In this document: one piece after another, positions 34,071-46,638 of the stretch
Layout of the letters: each line of letters opens with the position of its first letter
How positions within the stretch are numbered: position 1 is the first letter of the stretch
DNA from: Brachyhypopomus gauderio
Lineage: Eukaryota > Chordata > Actinopteri > Gymnotiformes > Hypopomidae
Assembly (NCBI RefSeq): GCF_052324685.1
Contig: NC_135218.1
Span: 15,595,858 to 15,659,857 of the forward strand
Direction of reading: 5' to 3'
Length of the DNA stretch: 64,000 nt
Translations under genes and position numbers: made by a program
The notes under the pieces: model-generated
Seen by the model: only the letters and a program-made list of their open reading frames with translations
Told to the model about the DNA's origin: nothing
Database searches by the model: none

Positions 34071-36079
34071 GCACCACTTCTTGCACATGGTACAGAGGTT
34101 CTTGTCTTTGTCATTTTGTTATTGTGTGAAGGGCTTTTAATGCTTAAATTAGACTGATCATTCTCTAATCAGTTGGTTAACGCAATATACAAGTGTTGTG
34201 GAAACAAATTTATAGGCAGAAGCTAGGAGTGAAATTACAAATATGTATTTTCGTAGCAATTAATGAGTAGAAATTGCTAATTAATAGTTTGGCGTGCTGT
34301 CTGGTGTGCTTTAAAACTAGATCGAAGTCACTGGGATGAAAGTACGTGTTGGGTAATGCAGGGTAAGTCAGAGATCAGTTGGACTTTTGCAACTAGTTTA
34401 AGCTGGACTTCAATCAAAGGAAACAGCTCAACCATGATGCAATATTTGCCTGTTCTCGTATTACTGCAGTTTTCACAAATATAGGTTAAAAGTCAATCAA
34501 CTGCAGACAGCACTGATGAAATATGGTTAGAAATGCTGCCATGAAAAATGAAGCATGTTCAGCAGACACACTAAATAATCTCTGCGAGAAAAGAGTTTCG
34601 TGGATCCACATATTGAAACACAAAGTCATAAAAAGCAGAGAGAAGTTTGTTTTATAACTTGTTATAAGGACGTCGGAGAGTTGGAACACTAATGAATCGC
34701 TATGTGGCATTTAACTGATCCTGGTCTACAGTTACAGTACAGAAAGTCAAAGTGCAGGGCTTGGCCAGGGGGTATAAATAGAAGGTCAAACCTGCACATA
34801 GCATTAAAGACCAAGGACGAAGAGGCTTTAGGCCTGTGTGTGCAGCTATCTGAATGTGGAAGATTCCGACGCTGTTTGCGGGCGCGCGGTGAATAGCAGC
34901 ATGGTGCAGAACACGAGCACGTGCTGCCCCGGGGGTTCACACAGTCTAGTAGTAGACAGTAAAAGAACTTTGTTAAACAGGTAGCAGTGTTTTATTTGAA
35001 AAAGAAAGAAAAGAACATGCTGCTACACTATATTCTGTACTGAATGAGATGCCGTGTGTAACGCTCTTTTTCATTTACCATTAATTGATTTCCAAGAACA
35101 CGGTGTCAAGCTGCTTATGTATAGACCTCGCTCAGATGTGCACAGTGGTGTGTGGCTTAAACTAAAGTGGTATAAAATATTCATAAATTGTTTATGAAGA
35201 GGGTCTGTTGAACAGTGCGGCTAGCTACTTTTGTATCAGATAATAAGACGATGTAACTACACTTGATTTATAATGATTATAACCGCTGTGATAATTATTA
35301 CACCTGTGTGTAAACAAAAAGCCATAGACATTGGTTGCTCAATTTTTTTATGTAAAGTGGAAATTTTGCATTTAAAATGTTTAAATGACATAATGTTAAC
35401 AGTGAAAACAACGTTTGTTGGAAATTATATAAAATATTTTTTACATTTTGACAAAACTTTAATAATTTATGTAATGTGTGTGTAATGCCAACTCAATCAT
35501 TGTATAGCCTACACAACACACAAGAAAGAACTAATTCATTCAAATGCATTAATTGTTTTGAGTAAATAATTATGGACTCATATATCTATAAATACACTGG
35601 ACATTTGACAACACTTTTCTCATCCAGCCCATTCACCTCAAAGGTGTCTGACAGCGCCACCCTGTGGCTGTGAGAGTGCAGCGGAAAACATTCCGACAAT
35701 CAAAACCCTATTGTAATTTCAACAGTGTAAATGTATTACTAACTATCCTGGTTAAACTGAGATTTTGAAAAATTAACAAAAATAAATTAATTTGTCATTT
35801 CTCACATAAATGTCACGCTAACAATTATGCTTGCCAAACCAGTACAGCACCGTTTTGCACAGTCCCAAAATGAACTGTAGATTAGAAGATTAGATTATTG
35901 GCTAAACATGTCATGGCTAGTTTCCAAGCTGTTACTAAGCTAAAAGTTACTACACCTTAAACCTTCAGTTAAATAGCCAGATTTGCACTAACGAAAACTT
36001 GGCAGTTTCTCAGATACTGATTATGTCTTGTCCCGGACCACAGTGCACTCTAAAACTGGCCCGGTAATATCCAGTTGCT
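34071..36079. other. Intergenic, upstream of pgm1
   Basis: AT-rich unique sequence with no recognisable exon on either strand. I looked specifically for EF-hand exons of efcab7, expected here from human gene order, and found none. Confidence 0.5.
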
Positions 36080-36636
36080 CTGGGGTGCATTTCCCAAAAC
36101 TTTCGTAACTCTAAGTACTTCGTAACCTTACGAATATTCTTAAATTTAATCTTCGTAATTTACGTCGTTCTTATAGTCGTTCGTAACTTAAGAATCTCCG
36201 GACCCATTCGTAACTCACTAAGTACTCGAAGCTCACGTGCAGTTCTACCTCAAAAAGGATAGAGGCGCTAATTTCACTCGCGCTGGTTTTTAACCACGAC
36301 TTTACAACATTTGTGTTTATGTGCATTAGTTCTTTTGATGTAATTACATCGCATATACAACATTAAGTGTCAATAAAAATCACATGTAGTACTTTGAATT
36401 ATTTAGCATTAGCTGATATGTTCCCAATATTTAATTAAATATCTCCGTTCATCATCGTGTAGTTAATCAGACTTTCCCAATTAATGTATGCTTTGCAAAT
36501 AAATGGCTAAAAGTTGGCCTATTAAGCTTGTTTTAACTTAACCAATCAAATTGGCCGATTAATCAGTAGCAGCACATAACCTGGAATAAGGCTAGCGATT
36601 GTGCTTGTGTGATGAACATGGCGTCACTTCAAAAGG

Positions 36637-37660
36637 ATGTTGTATTTGAATATGAGAAATTTAAGACGACGACGTAATCCACGAAGCCATGCAGTTCGCC
36701 TGAATGCCGCACAGTGTTTGAATATGAACCCCCTAGATCTTCCAGATAATGTGCTGTGTGACAGATACCGGCTGCGTAGGGGGGAGATCATGGCTTTCTT
36801 TGGACTTGTGCAGGAGGAGCTGGCTAGAGGAACGAGGAGAAATTTTTCCCTTAGCCTCACGCTGCAGTTATTGACAGCCCTCCGATTTTATGCCACAGGT
36901 GGGTTTCTGCAGACTGTTGGTGATTCACACGGACTAAGCAAAGCTGCAGTATCTAAATGTGTGCATGCTGTTACCAAAGCATTGCTTCGCCATGCAGCAA
37001 CATACATCAAATTTCCAAGAACTAGGGATGCATTACATTAAGCTAAAATTGGTTTCCATGCAATTGCAAACATTCCTGGAGTTGTTGGTGCAGTGGCACT
37101 CTGATCCCCATACTCACGCCCAGCCTCTTGAGACCAATCTACATCTGCCATAAGGGCTTCTCTGCTCTGAATATACAAGTAACATGTAACCACCAAGGCC
37201 TCTTTACGGACATTGTAGCCAAGTGGCCTGGGAGTACTCATGACTCCTTCATCTGGGCCAATTCTGGAGTGTCAGATGGCTATGGATTGTGCATTTGATG
37301 GTGGACATTTACTAGCTGACAGTGGGGATCCACTCTGAAGCTACATACTCACTACTGTATCAAATCCCCCAAATGAGGCTGAGGAGAGATACAACACAGA
37401 ACACAGCAGAACACGATGTGTAATTGAGAGCGCTTTGGGCATGTGGAAAATGCATTTTCGGTGCCTCCACAAGTCATCAGGTGGGCTTCAGTTTTCTCCA
37501 GAACACAGCTGTGCTGTAATTGTTATGTGCCATGCTGTACAACATTGCAGTGAAAGCTGGCATACATGTTCAAGAAGAGGAAGATGAGGAGACAGGAAAG
37601 AAATATTCTGGTAGTTACCAGGAGAAAAGAGAGAAGGACTTTACTAGACTGGCCTGGAAA
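36637..37660 (+). pseudogene. HARBI1-like Harbinger transposase, broken
   Basis: The open part (36637-37041) encodes a HARBI1-type N-terminus: a helical segment with RYRLRRGEIMAFFGLVQEE, then LTALRFYATGGFLQTVGD and LSKAAVSKCVHAVTKAL, the helix-turn-helix-like block before the DDE nuclease domain. After the stop at 37041, similarity continues in other frames: a GVVGAVA-like strand at about 37080, an LNIQVTCNHQGLFTDIVAKW-like segment around 37170-37225, a WPGSTHDSFI-like segment at about 37220-37250, and a YNTEHSRTRCVIESALGMWK-like C-terminal stretch at about 37390-37450. At least one stop and several frame changes separate these blocks. A short frame from the upstream ATG (36612 or 36618) ends at 36674-36676 and suggests another frameshift near 36660. 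Dead copy. Confidence 0.8.
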
Positions 37661-37937
37661 ACCGAAGGCAAATTATAAGGAATGTTTTTTGCATAGATAC
37701 ACCAAAAAATAAAATACTTTGGATAAGTGATCTGTGTTTGATTTGTTATAAACATACACTCAGAGGCATTTGTTGTGGTGAAAGTGTTATTTTCAATAAA
37801 CATGTGCAAAATAAAAATTCATTAAACAAAAAGGTCTTCCATAAAACTCCTACCCAGTGTTGGTACTAGTAGGCCTACTAGGATCTGGAAGGAAAATGTA
37901 TTCATGTCAGTGCCACAAAATGAGTTTTCATAATGTT

Positions 37938-38587
37938 TTAGTAAAAATTCAGTATATTCACATTTACTATTGTTACTTGCTTAAGTATCTCACCTTGATC
38001 AGAGGCCAAAATAATTGGAACCGATATTGAGGGCCTGCTCATCTGGCACTCCGCTACTGCCAGCTGCTTGGCCATGATGGCTAGTTTGGCCGCCTTCAGT
38101 TCCAGCAGCTCCTGATGGTGCTTCTCCCTCTGCTGCATCTGCTCTTCGTGCTGTTTGAGGAGTCATTGTTACAGGTGGATCTCCCTCTCTGGCCTGAGCA
38201 CAGGCAGGCCCTGGAGATGCCTCAGGACTGCTGCTACATCCTGGGAATACAGGTTCAGGTGGGGTAGACGGAATCTCACCCAGACATATATCAATATATC
38301 AATTCCCCCTGGTATCCCTTCAGTGGCTGTTGCCCCCCCCCCCCCTCCCCTTTTTTTGGCTTGACTAGAGAAGTCATGCCACTTTTTTTTATCTCCACAC
38401 CCGATCTTTTTATGCCACTACATGCAATGATATTATTTGCAATATCTTCCCATTTTAGTTTTTTTTCAGAATTTGAGGAACTTCTTCGCGCTTTAGAAAA
38501 TAAAATACCTTTGTTATTTTCTACTTCGTCTACCATTTGGCTCAGCTCCATCAACAGAAAATTACGTTTCCTTTGTCTGTTATCCAT
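37938..38587 (-). pseudogene. Harbinger Myb/SANT-like (NAIF1-like) DNA-binding protein, broken
   Basis: Read on the minus strand from the ATG at 38587. The N-terminal part has a Myb/SANT-like pattern (MELSQMVDEVENNKGILFS, then KWEDIANNI), followed by a frame shift at a run of eight A (plus-strand T at 38383-38390), where the family would continue with a K-K-W type helix. A low-complexity C/T tract (about 38332-38357) interrupts the middle. A coiled-coil tail then appears at 38138-37980 (QREKHHQELLELKAAKLAIM). Such proteins escort Harbinger transposase to the nucleus and bind the element ends. Convergent with the transposase. Confidence 0.7.
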
Positions 38588-38955
38588 GTTTTTGAATGAG
38601 GTCTGAAAGGTTAATTGTGTGCCCTATTTATACCCTTGATATACGATCGGTCAGAATTGCAAAGGTAATAATTTTAGAGTTCTTCTCGTCTTTTTTCTTA
38701 TACTTGACATTTCTACACTTATTAGTTGTTAGTTTTTATGATTGTCATTTTGCCAATGATACTTTTGCGTCGTAATAATGAAACAATGTAAATCGGTGGT
38801 TCGGTTTTCGACTAGCGGAGTCAACTAAGAACTACTTAGAACTCGTTCGTAAAATTGGAGACTACGAAGGCTTTTGGGAAACACTCGTAAATTTGGCGTT
38901 CTTAAAGTTGTTCGTAACTTTCTAAGATTGTTCTTTATCGGGAAACCCACCCCTG

Positions 38956-40210
38956 GTAAAAATCTAAGATGAACACGATCAATTGATTCATGTGACAGAA
39001 AAAAAATTGAAGGAAACCACAAGATGGTGCTGTTGTTACATGTTAGCTCAAACAAAGGTAATTCAGACTCTGCTAGATCCTTGTTTTCTAAAGGTGTTAT
39101 AATTTAAAGGTTTATAAAATGTAATTAAAAATCATGACAAGGTGCCTGATCAAAGTGTCAGACATCATAGATACACAATTCCATAATGTCTCTTTAAATT
39201 ATAGAGTATTTTTCCTTTAATGGCTGTTGTTTAAAAGTCCACCAGAATTGGTACTGCAAATAAACTGTAAATCACAAAGAAGTAATCAAAAACTCAGAAA
39301 AATGACCTGTTTTCTCACCCATCTGAGAGTAATTTAAGGAAATAAATAGCCTTGAGGTGTCAGAGAGAGATTTTAATGTTTAAAATGGTTTAACACATAT
39401 TTTAGAGTGGGCTAAAAATCTGTGCCTGGAATGACACTTTTTTAACAAAAGCAATTTTCTCACAGTATTCATGTTGAGCTGTGAAGTGTGTAAAGTATCA
39501 AACCATAACACTTGGGTGGTTTGTCCACCACGAATCAAAATGAAAAAAAGTGCCTGAGGCACGTGTCCACTTGAAAAGACCCCTGATGTAATGTCTCAAG
39601 GAGACGGGTCACTCTACTGAACTAATACACTGCCCTGTCACCAGGCTTGAACCCCTTTAATTTACAGGCTTGAACATAAGTGCACACAAACACATAAACC
39701 ATAAAAACACACAACACACCCCTGGTAACTCTCCAATCCCTTTTCCCAATTATCAGGCCTAAGGCTGTGGTAATATGGCTAGCTGGAAGGAAGGTCCAAC
39801 TCTCAGCAGTAATCACAAAGCTCTCATTCTTCAACCCTGTGCATCTAGCTTTTTTTTCCAGCCTCTGTGTTTTGACCAGTTTGGCTATTATTTTTCTGTG
39901 GTAAAGCAAACTAGCTGAGGTCCACGTCAAAAAGAGTGAAAACAAAGGGAGAATGATCGATAGTGCAAGTGTAACTTGTAGGAAGTTTGCTACCTCTAAC
40001 GCATCAACACAGTTCAGAGCCTCAGTACCCCTCTTAACTTTACAAGGCAAAGCACTGCTGAACACCATCAACACACACTACTTAGAGCTTTCGTGACAAA
40101 AAGAAATGGCTTGAAATGGCTAGACACAAGGATACAGTGGCATAGGTATCATTTCAACGTTGGGGGATGGGGAAGACAATACTGCTCATGCTAATTAATT
40201 ATTAATTAAT
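38956..40210. other. Intergenic, no supported gene
   Basis: AT-rich. A 150-codon open frame at 39622-40074 minus has no recognisable domain, no family resemblance and no good splice or poly(A) context, so I do not call it. Confidence 0.5.
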
Positions 40211-40213
40211 CTG

Positions 40214-40320
40214 GGGTGGGTTTCCCGAAACGTTCGTAGCGCTAAGTACTTCTTAACCTCGTACGTTTCATACGAGGTTACGAAGTACTTGGCGCTACGA
40301 ACGTTTCGGGAAACCCACCC
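40214..40320. mobile_element. 107-bp fold-back MITE, Harbinger-related
   Basis: Two 50-bp arms (40214-40263, 40271-40320) are inverted copies with 2 mismatches, around a 7-bp loop CGTTTCA. The termini are GGGTGGGTTTCCCGAAACG on both strands. Exactly the trinucleotide CTG sits on each side (40211-40213, 40321-40323). The terminal 14 bases equal the right end of the Harbinger copy at 36083-38952, so it was probably mobilised by that family. The transcript would fold into a near-perfect hairpin of pre-miRNA size. Confidence 0.9.
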
Positions 40321-40323
40321 CTG

Positions 40324-41331
40324 GTCTGTTCCAAAACCTAGTGAGCTGTCTATATAGACAGCGTTTTACCCAAACTAACACATTATAAGAGTAGTATCAG
40401 CAGGAATTACCAGGGTGAACATGTCATCTTTCCCATCCCCCAAAGTGGCAATGCCACTGTATCCTAGCAAACGATGTCTGTTAGGAAATATTTTTGTGAT
40501 TATGAGACTTACACACTGATGCACTTTCTTCCTGTTTAAACACAATAGCCTACTTGCTTTACGTTTGTGACCGATTTGTATTGGTTTGCTTGATAACGGA
40601 CAATCAAAGATAAGAGAGCTGACATTACAAACACAGTAACTATAACAGAGATGACCTTAATCAGCTATATTACGTATAATATGACAGCACAAATACAGTT
40701 GAAAGAAAAAAAAAACTCCAGAAACATTTAGAAGAAATGTGTTTCTAGTGTGTCTTCGACTGTGTTAGACTGTATTGTACCGGCTACCCTTGCCATATCT
40801 TGAAATCTTCTGTAGCTAAAACATTTCGTAACGTTAGCGTATGTTGTATGTAATCAACACGTCCACATAAACATGTAACGTTACTCAAAATCATAAAACC
40901 ACAAGCAACCTCAGCCATTCTCCCAATAACCAGGCTGGTGTCCGGTTAAAATCAAGTCGGGGGAAACAATGACATTAAATCGTTCCCCAAACGGTTATTT
41001 GTTTATTTGTATATTTTATGCTCACGTAAAATATGTCAATTAAAATGAAATTAAATCAAATTGAAATTAAATCACGTATATTGTAGAAAAACAACAAGTT
41101 CAGGATCAGGACGCCAGCAACGTCTAACAGTTTATATATTTTTTGTGTTTCCGTAGGAGGTAAATGTCCGGCGCACGGCGCCAAAATATAAAGATTAGCC
41201 AGCTAGCTGATTTCAAATGTCAATGTTTAGGAGTAACTAGTTGTCAAACTAGTTATACATAATTAATCTGGGATAATTAGTTTACCCGTTTCTGTTGCTT
41301 CTTCTATAGCAAAGACGTAAACTGCATTACA
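40324..41331 (+). promoter_or_regulatory. itgb3bp: Upstream region and promoter of itgb3bp
   Basis: No exon found. The proximal part has a small GC-rich patch at about 41165-41190 (CCGGCGCACGGCGCCAAAA) whose GGCGCCAAAA resembles an E2F-type site, which would suit a cell-cycle-linked centromere gene. No TATA box at the expected distance. The start site is inferred, not seen. Confidence 0.35.
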
Positions 41332-44300
41332 ATGCCGTGAGTGTTTGCTGACCTAGATACTGCATGGTTGTTTTCTTTCTTTTATTCAGTTATCTGGGCT
41401 GTCACTGTAGCTGAACTCACTGTGTTTGCATTAAGTGATTGCTGGCTAGTTTAAGATGAGATTAGTTGTAAATAACTAGTTAACTAACGTTTCTGTGCAG
41501 ATTAACGTTGGAGTTGCTGTATTCCAGACCTACTTGGCTTGATAGCTATAAAATAAACAAATCGCTAACGTTTATTTTTTGGCAGTGTCAAACGAGCACT
41601 GCAGTTGGAAGACAAGGAAAATGTAAGGCAACATTTATTTTTTTTCTCATTTCTTCTATTTTTTTCGCTGTATATCCTTAAACGATTCATGAACTGGCCA
41701 TATCAACAAACTGCCATCAGTAACTGGACGAATAGACTATGTAGTTAACTAGTGAACCTACATATAACATTTGTAACTGAATACATAGCAAAGTTCCCCG
41801 GGAGTGTACAATAACTGGTATGGCTGTTGGATGTCCAGTGAAGTCTTGTTTTGGATTAATTACTTATTTACAAATAGCCTGAGTCATTTCATCAATGTTT
41901 GATTCAGACTCCATTCAAGAGGCATGCTCCAGCCAGGAACTATTCACCTGTGACTGGTACTATGCCCATGAGTTCCATGGCCAAAACTCAAGGTACTGAA
42001 AGCTACAATCTGCATGGATCATAATGATGGTTATCCAGTATCTTGAAGCATGTTGAAGAATACTGCATAAACTAGGTTAAGGTAACATTTTGCCCATAGA
42101 CATTTTCAGGAGGTGGAAAAGTATATGCTTAACAGTTCTGGAATAATCTGCAATCTGTTCAAAACCCACGGTTGCAAATGTAAATCTATATTACCACAGA
42201 AGATATAAATGAAGTGACTGGTTGATTTAAAGCTTTTGGGAGACTGTTCTGAAGACATTTTTCTTTACTTTATTGATGGTAGTTTTAGCACTGGGTGTGG
42301 CCTGGAATTCTCCTATTAGCTTATATTACAGCGTTCTTATCCTAACCGTTATGCATGTCTTTGTTTAAACTGATTTAATATATACAATTTGGTGATATTC
42401 TTCAGTAACAGGTAATTGTGTAACCCGTGGAAGGACTGTTAATTCCCTAGAAACAGAAGAGCCACTCTCAGAAACAGAGAGGTGAGTGTATCTATGTGAG
42501 ACCAGGCTGGCCATAGCATATTTGGCTCTATTACCTTGTATGGTTTGAATTTGAATGTACAATGTAAGATTTATCTAATCACTTTTAAAGTTCACAATGG
42601 CCTTGCTTCTTATGCCTGACAGAGACCCTCCACCCATACATCCGTACTATTGCCCCCAGGTCCACTGGGAATCTCCCACATTTAGACTGGCCTCTGTGGC
42701 TGCTACATCCTTGAGTAGCACTGCCCCCAAGCTGCAGAATTCTCTCTTCCAGATCCTCCATAATGCTCACCCCATTCAGTTATTGAGGTTTTACTTCAAG
42801 CCCCATCTTTCCTCATTGTGTTACTCATTCACAAGTGTTGTAGTCAGTCACTGTGGTACTAGTGTTGATTGTTGTGTAAAGTATTATATCTTATTAAATA
42901 TTTGTTTCATGTTCATTATATATTTGGAAGTGTCCATGTGAAGTGTATAGGTTGTCTAAATTGAAATTATGACGATCCAATATAAAACCTAAGAAAAATT
43001 AGAACTGATACAGGCAGATAATGTGTTTAGAAGAACGAACTAACTCAATATGATCTAAATAAACTTTCTTTTGTACACATTCTTACAATTAATCCTAAGC
43101 CTTTACCAGCTGATGTTGCACAATAGGAAATACAGAACCACTGCTTTTGTATGGTGCCATCTTGTTATATGTGCAACAGAAAACCCTCAAATTAATTGTT
43201 GCTTTCTTTTGATTTTTTTTTCTATTTTCAGTTGCATGTACATGTGATTTTTATGCGTTATAACATTCAGACCACTGCCAAAAAGATATCCCTCATCATT
43301 AGGGGGTATCTCCATTGTCCTCTTTGGCTGATGGTCATTATGAGTGATCAGAATTTAATGACAGGACATGGAAGCAATTTCATCACTAGCCAAAAGCCTT
43401 TGTGATTTACACACCACTAAAAATAGTTAGATAAGGAGTGTTTAAGAAAAGACCTATTTCCTCTCAAAGCATACTAACACAGGGCCCCTCTCGATCCATC
43501 ACGACAAGCATTAGTTTTGAATTTTATAGTGAAGTCATTTAAGAGGAAGCTAGTTAAATATATATAAAAACATCAATAAAGAGAATGAGCTTATGATTCA
43601 TTTAAGAAAGGATTCATTTGGAAAGTCGTACTGGAGCTGTTCCTGTGCCAAATAGCGAATGTAACAGCGTGGGGATCCTAACTGGAATTGATTGTGTGAG
43701 AGAATCATAATATTATAACAAAGTAAACTTTTAACATGTCACTATACTCTGAGATGTATTTTGTGGCATCGTCAGCATGTATAACACATTTTGTTGTTTT
43801 ATTCTGTCATTTTCCAGAATAGGGGTGCAGCAATATATTTGTTCTAATTCAGAGCTGGTAAACTAAATGCAATCATTTTTTCCAGGTTGGTTTTTTTCAG
43901 AACCAAAATGGAGGAATATGTAGAAACCCTAATGAAAACAAGACAACAGCTGGAGACACTTCTGGTATGTGTGTTTAGATACCCTGCCCCTTTATCATAG
44001 TATTTTATATTTTTTTGACCACAGTAATAATATCTATGAGATAGTAGTTGTGTAGAGGACCAATGTGGTGCTTACAAAGCTATGATTGAGGCAGAGTCTG
44101 AAGAGTAAACTGTTCTGGCTAGCCAGGAATACATTTTTTGAGTAGACAACTAAAGCACTTTTGCAAAGTTCTCTGGATAAGATTTTACATTTACAGCACT
44201 TAGAAGACATAGTTTGAATTTGGATATTTATGAATGTGTAAGCATCTTGAACTGTACTAAATGCTTGTATTTAATGCACGGAGTTATACGTGTCATTCTC

Positions 44301-46585
44301 TTTTGTGGAATGTCTGTCTGTAGCCAATAGAGGGCAACAGTGAGCTGAGGAGTTTCTTGTTGATGGGTCCTGCTGACTTGCTAGCTGAACTCAAGCGGCA
44401 CAAAGAGCTGAGTGAGTACTCATCACACCACGTGATTCCACCATTTACTTACCTGAATTACTATCTACTTAGTTACTCCCACACTTCTATGCTCTTCCAT
44501 CCTGAGTGTTCATAGTTTGGTGAATCGCTGTCCTGCACGTGTTTAGAGTGGTAGTGACAGTTCACTTTAGCATGTATTTGGGTAAAAGAAATGATGTATT
44601 AAAATAACAAGTACTTTTTTTTCCAGTTGCTAAGCTTGACCGTTGTGTACATGCAGTGCCAAATCCCACGTCTTACCTTGAAGGTGAGTTAAAGTATAAT
44701 TCATGTAACCTATTACAACAAACAGTAATATATAATTTTTCTAGATATCATTAAAGGATCTTTAGATTGCTCTTAAAGTTGAAGACCAGACTAAGACGTG
44801 TTTACTAAGAGTGTAAGTACAGTTCAAATGAACACAGACTAATCACTGCTTGATTCTCATCTGGGGAATAAGTAGAGTTGTGTACAGAACTGATTGAATG
44901 TACAGTATTATGATTGTGACCTTTTTTGTTTTGCTTTATACTGACAGAAAAAGAAAACATTTAGAGTTCCACTTATTTATGGCCTATGATTAATTTCAAG
45001 CTCTAAAGATTTGGCATCATGTGATGTGAGAAGGGTTTGCCATTTAGTGGACTTGATTTCATCAGTGCTGAATAACCATATGCTCTCTCCAAACACTGCC
45101 AGAATAAAAGGTTCTCTTGTTTTTCCAGATAGAAACAACATTTAGTTTTCGTAACAAACAACGATGCACTTCACTTCATGGGACTGAATTAATTTGATTA
45201 TTTCAAGCACATATTCCGCCTTCAGCAAAGCTGCCCTTGTGATTGTCACATAATGGTGATTTGTGCCAAATGAATGAGACACTTGTGCAGGACTTGAGCA
45301 TGTTTTTTAAGATAAGGTCGTTTGAAATTGTTTTAATTAGTCACACTCATGTCTTGCTCAATACAGCAGGAATGTCACATTTCTTTTGCCATCACATGGT
45401 GAAGCGTGACATGTAATGGTGTGCAGAGTCTATCTTGTTACAATGTATAGGATGGTTTCCCATTCTTTGCTTTGGATGGAGAATTGAGCCTTAGTGGCTA
45501 TGAGCTGTACATCCAGTAAAGCAATTTGTTATTCAAGGCTGCATAGGCGTGGGGGCTCAGCTATGGATATGTCAGCGCGGGAACTCCAGGCAGACACTGA
45601 GGTGCTTTAGCTTGGAGAACAAGTGGGGTTAGCCACTCTGTGATGGGTGTATGAGAGAGAGAGGACTCTGGTCTAGACTGGCCTCTGGTCTAGACTGGCC
45701 TCTGTTTTACGGCCATCAGAGTCCCACTATTGACACCATGTTTTACATTTTCATTATTTCATTTTTATCTTGGATCTTATAGCTTGAAAATAATAACCAC
45801 ACCATTTGTACCTAAAAGATCATTATTCCAATATAGTGGAAAGCTATTTTATTTTTCATTCCTGAAGCGTTTTCTGAAAAGAAAGTGCTACTTTGTTTCC
45901 AGTCATGTAGCATGTCAGTACTGTTCATAAATGAACTGTATCCAGACCCCCAGGAAATTGAATCAGGAATGTCAGTTTGGGTAACTCTTAATATCTAACG
46001 CATGATATTTATTCTCTCTTACTGTCAAAATGTCATGTGGATTTAAAAGGACAAGACAGAGTGGTGGAATTGCTAAGATGAAAGAAGGATGCAAATGACC
46101 AGTAAAACTTTTAATGAAGTTTATGACCATTAGTTTTAATTTATATTTCTGTAATGAAAGAACCTATTCAAGCATGTAAAGTAGGTTTATCGGATGGTTG
46201 TGATACGATCAGATTGCTTCAAATTGTCAGTATACTGAAAATGTTCTTGGAAATGTGGTTAGACAGAGTACTGTGGTAAAAGGGTTATAGCTTGGATCGC
46301 TTGGAGAACTTGTAAATGTCATTTTCATTGTCCTGATTACATTATATTTGCCATCAGGTGTTTTATCTGACTTTGTTACATGTCAGACAATAATATGTAT
46401 CTATCTGTTTACTCATTATTTAAAGGTGAACTGAGCATGATGACAGTTGACATTACTGTGTGCTGTCTTAAACTGTTTGATGTCACTTTGGGGAGAGCTG
46501 TGGTTTTAACGGTTATGTTCTTGGCTTTAAAGATGCTCACGTGCCTGTGACGTGAACATCTTTAATGCTAATGACTGTTAGATTG

Positions 46586-46638
<53 letters not shown>

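Larger units (their letters stand above)
36083..38952. mobile_element. Decayed two-gene Harbinger transposon
   Basis: About 2.87 kb. The left terminus reads GGGTGCATTTCCCAAAAC and the right terminus, on the opposite strand, GGGTGGGTTTCCCGATAAAG, so the first 13 bp match at 11 positions. A CTG trinucleotide flanks both sides (36080-36082, 38953-38955), consistent with a 3-bp target duplication. Inside are the two genes expected of Harbinger: a HARBI1-like transposase (plus) and a Myb/SANT-like DNA-binding protein (minus), convergent. A further inverted terminus-like motif (CTTTTGGGAAACACTCG, about 38870-38886) lies inside the right end and matches the left terminus as well or better. The true boundary may be there, with a second element's end beyond it. 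Both genes are broken, so the copy is non-autonomous. Confidence 0.8.

Noticed and set aside
39622..40074. 150-codon minus-strand open frame between the Harbinger copy and the MITE
   Set aside because: No recognisable family or motif pattern; the single hydrophobic stretch is not convincing, and AT-rich sequence gives such frames by chance. A protein search would decide.
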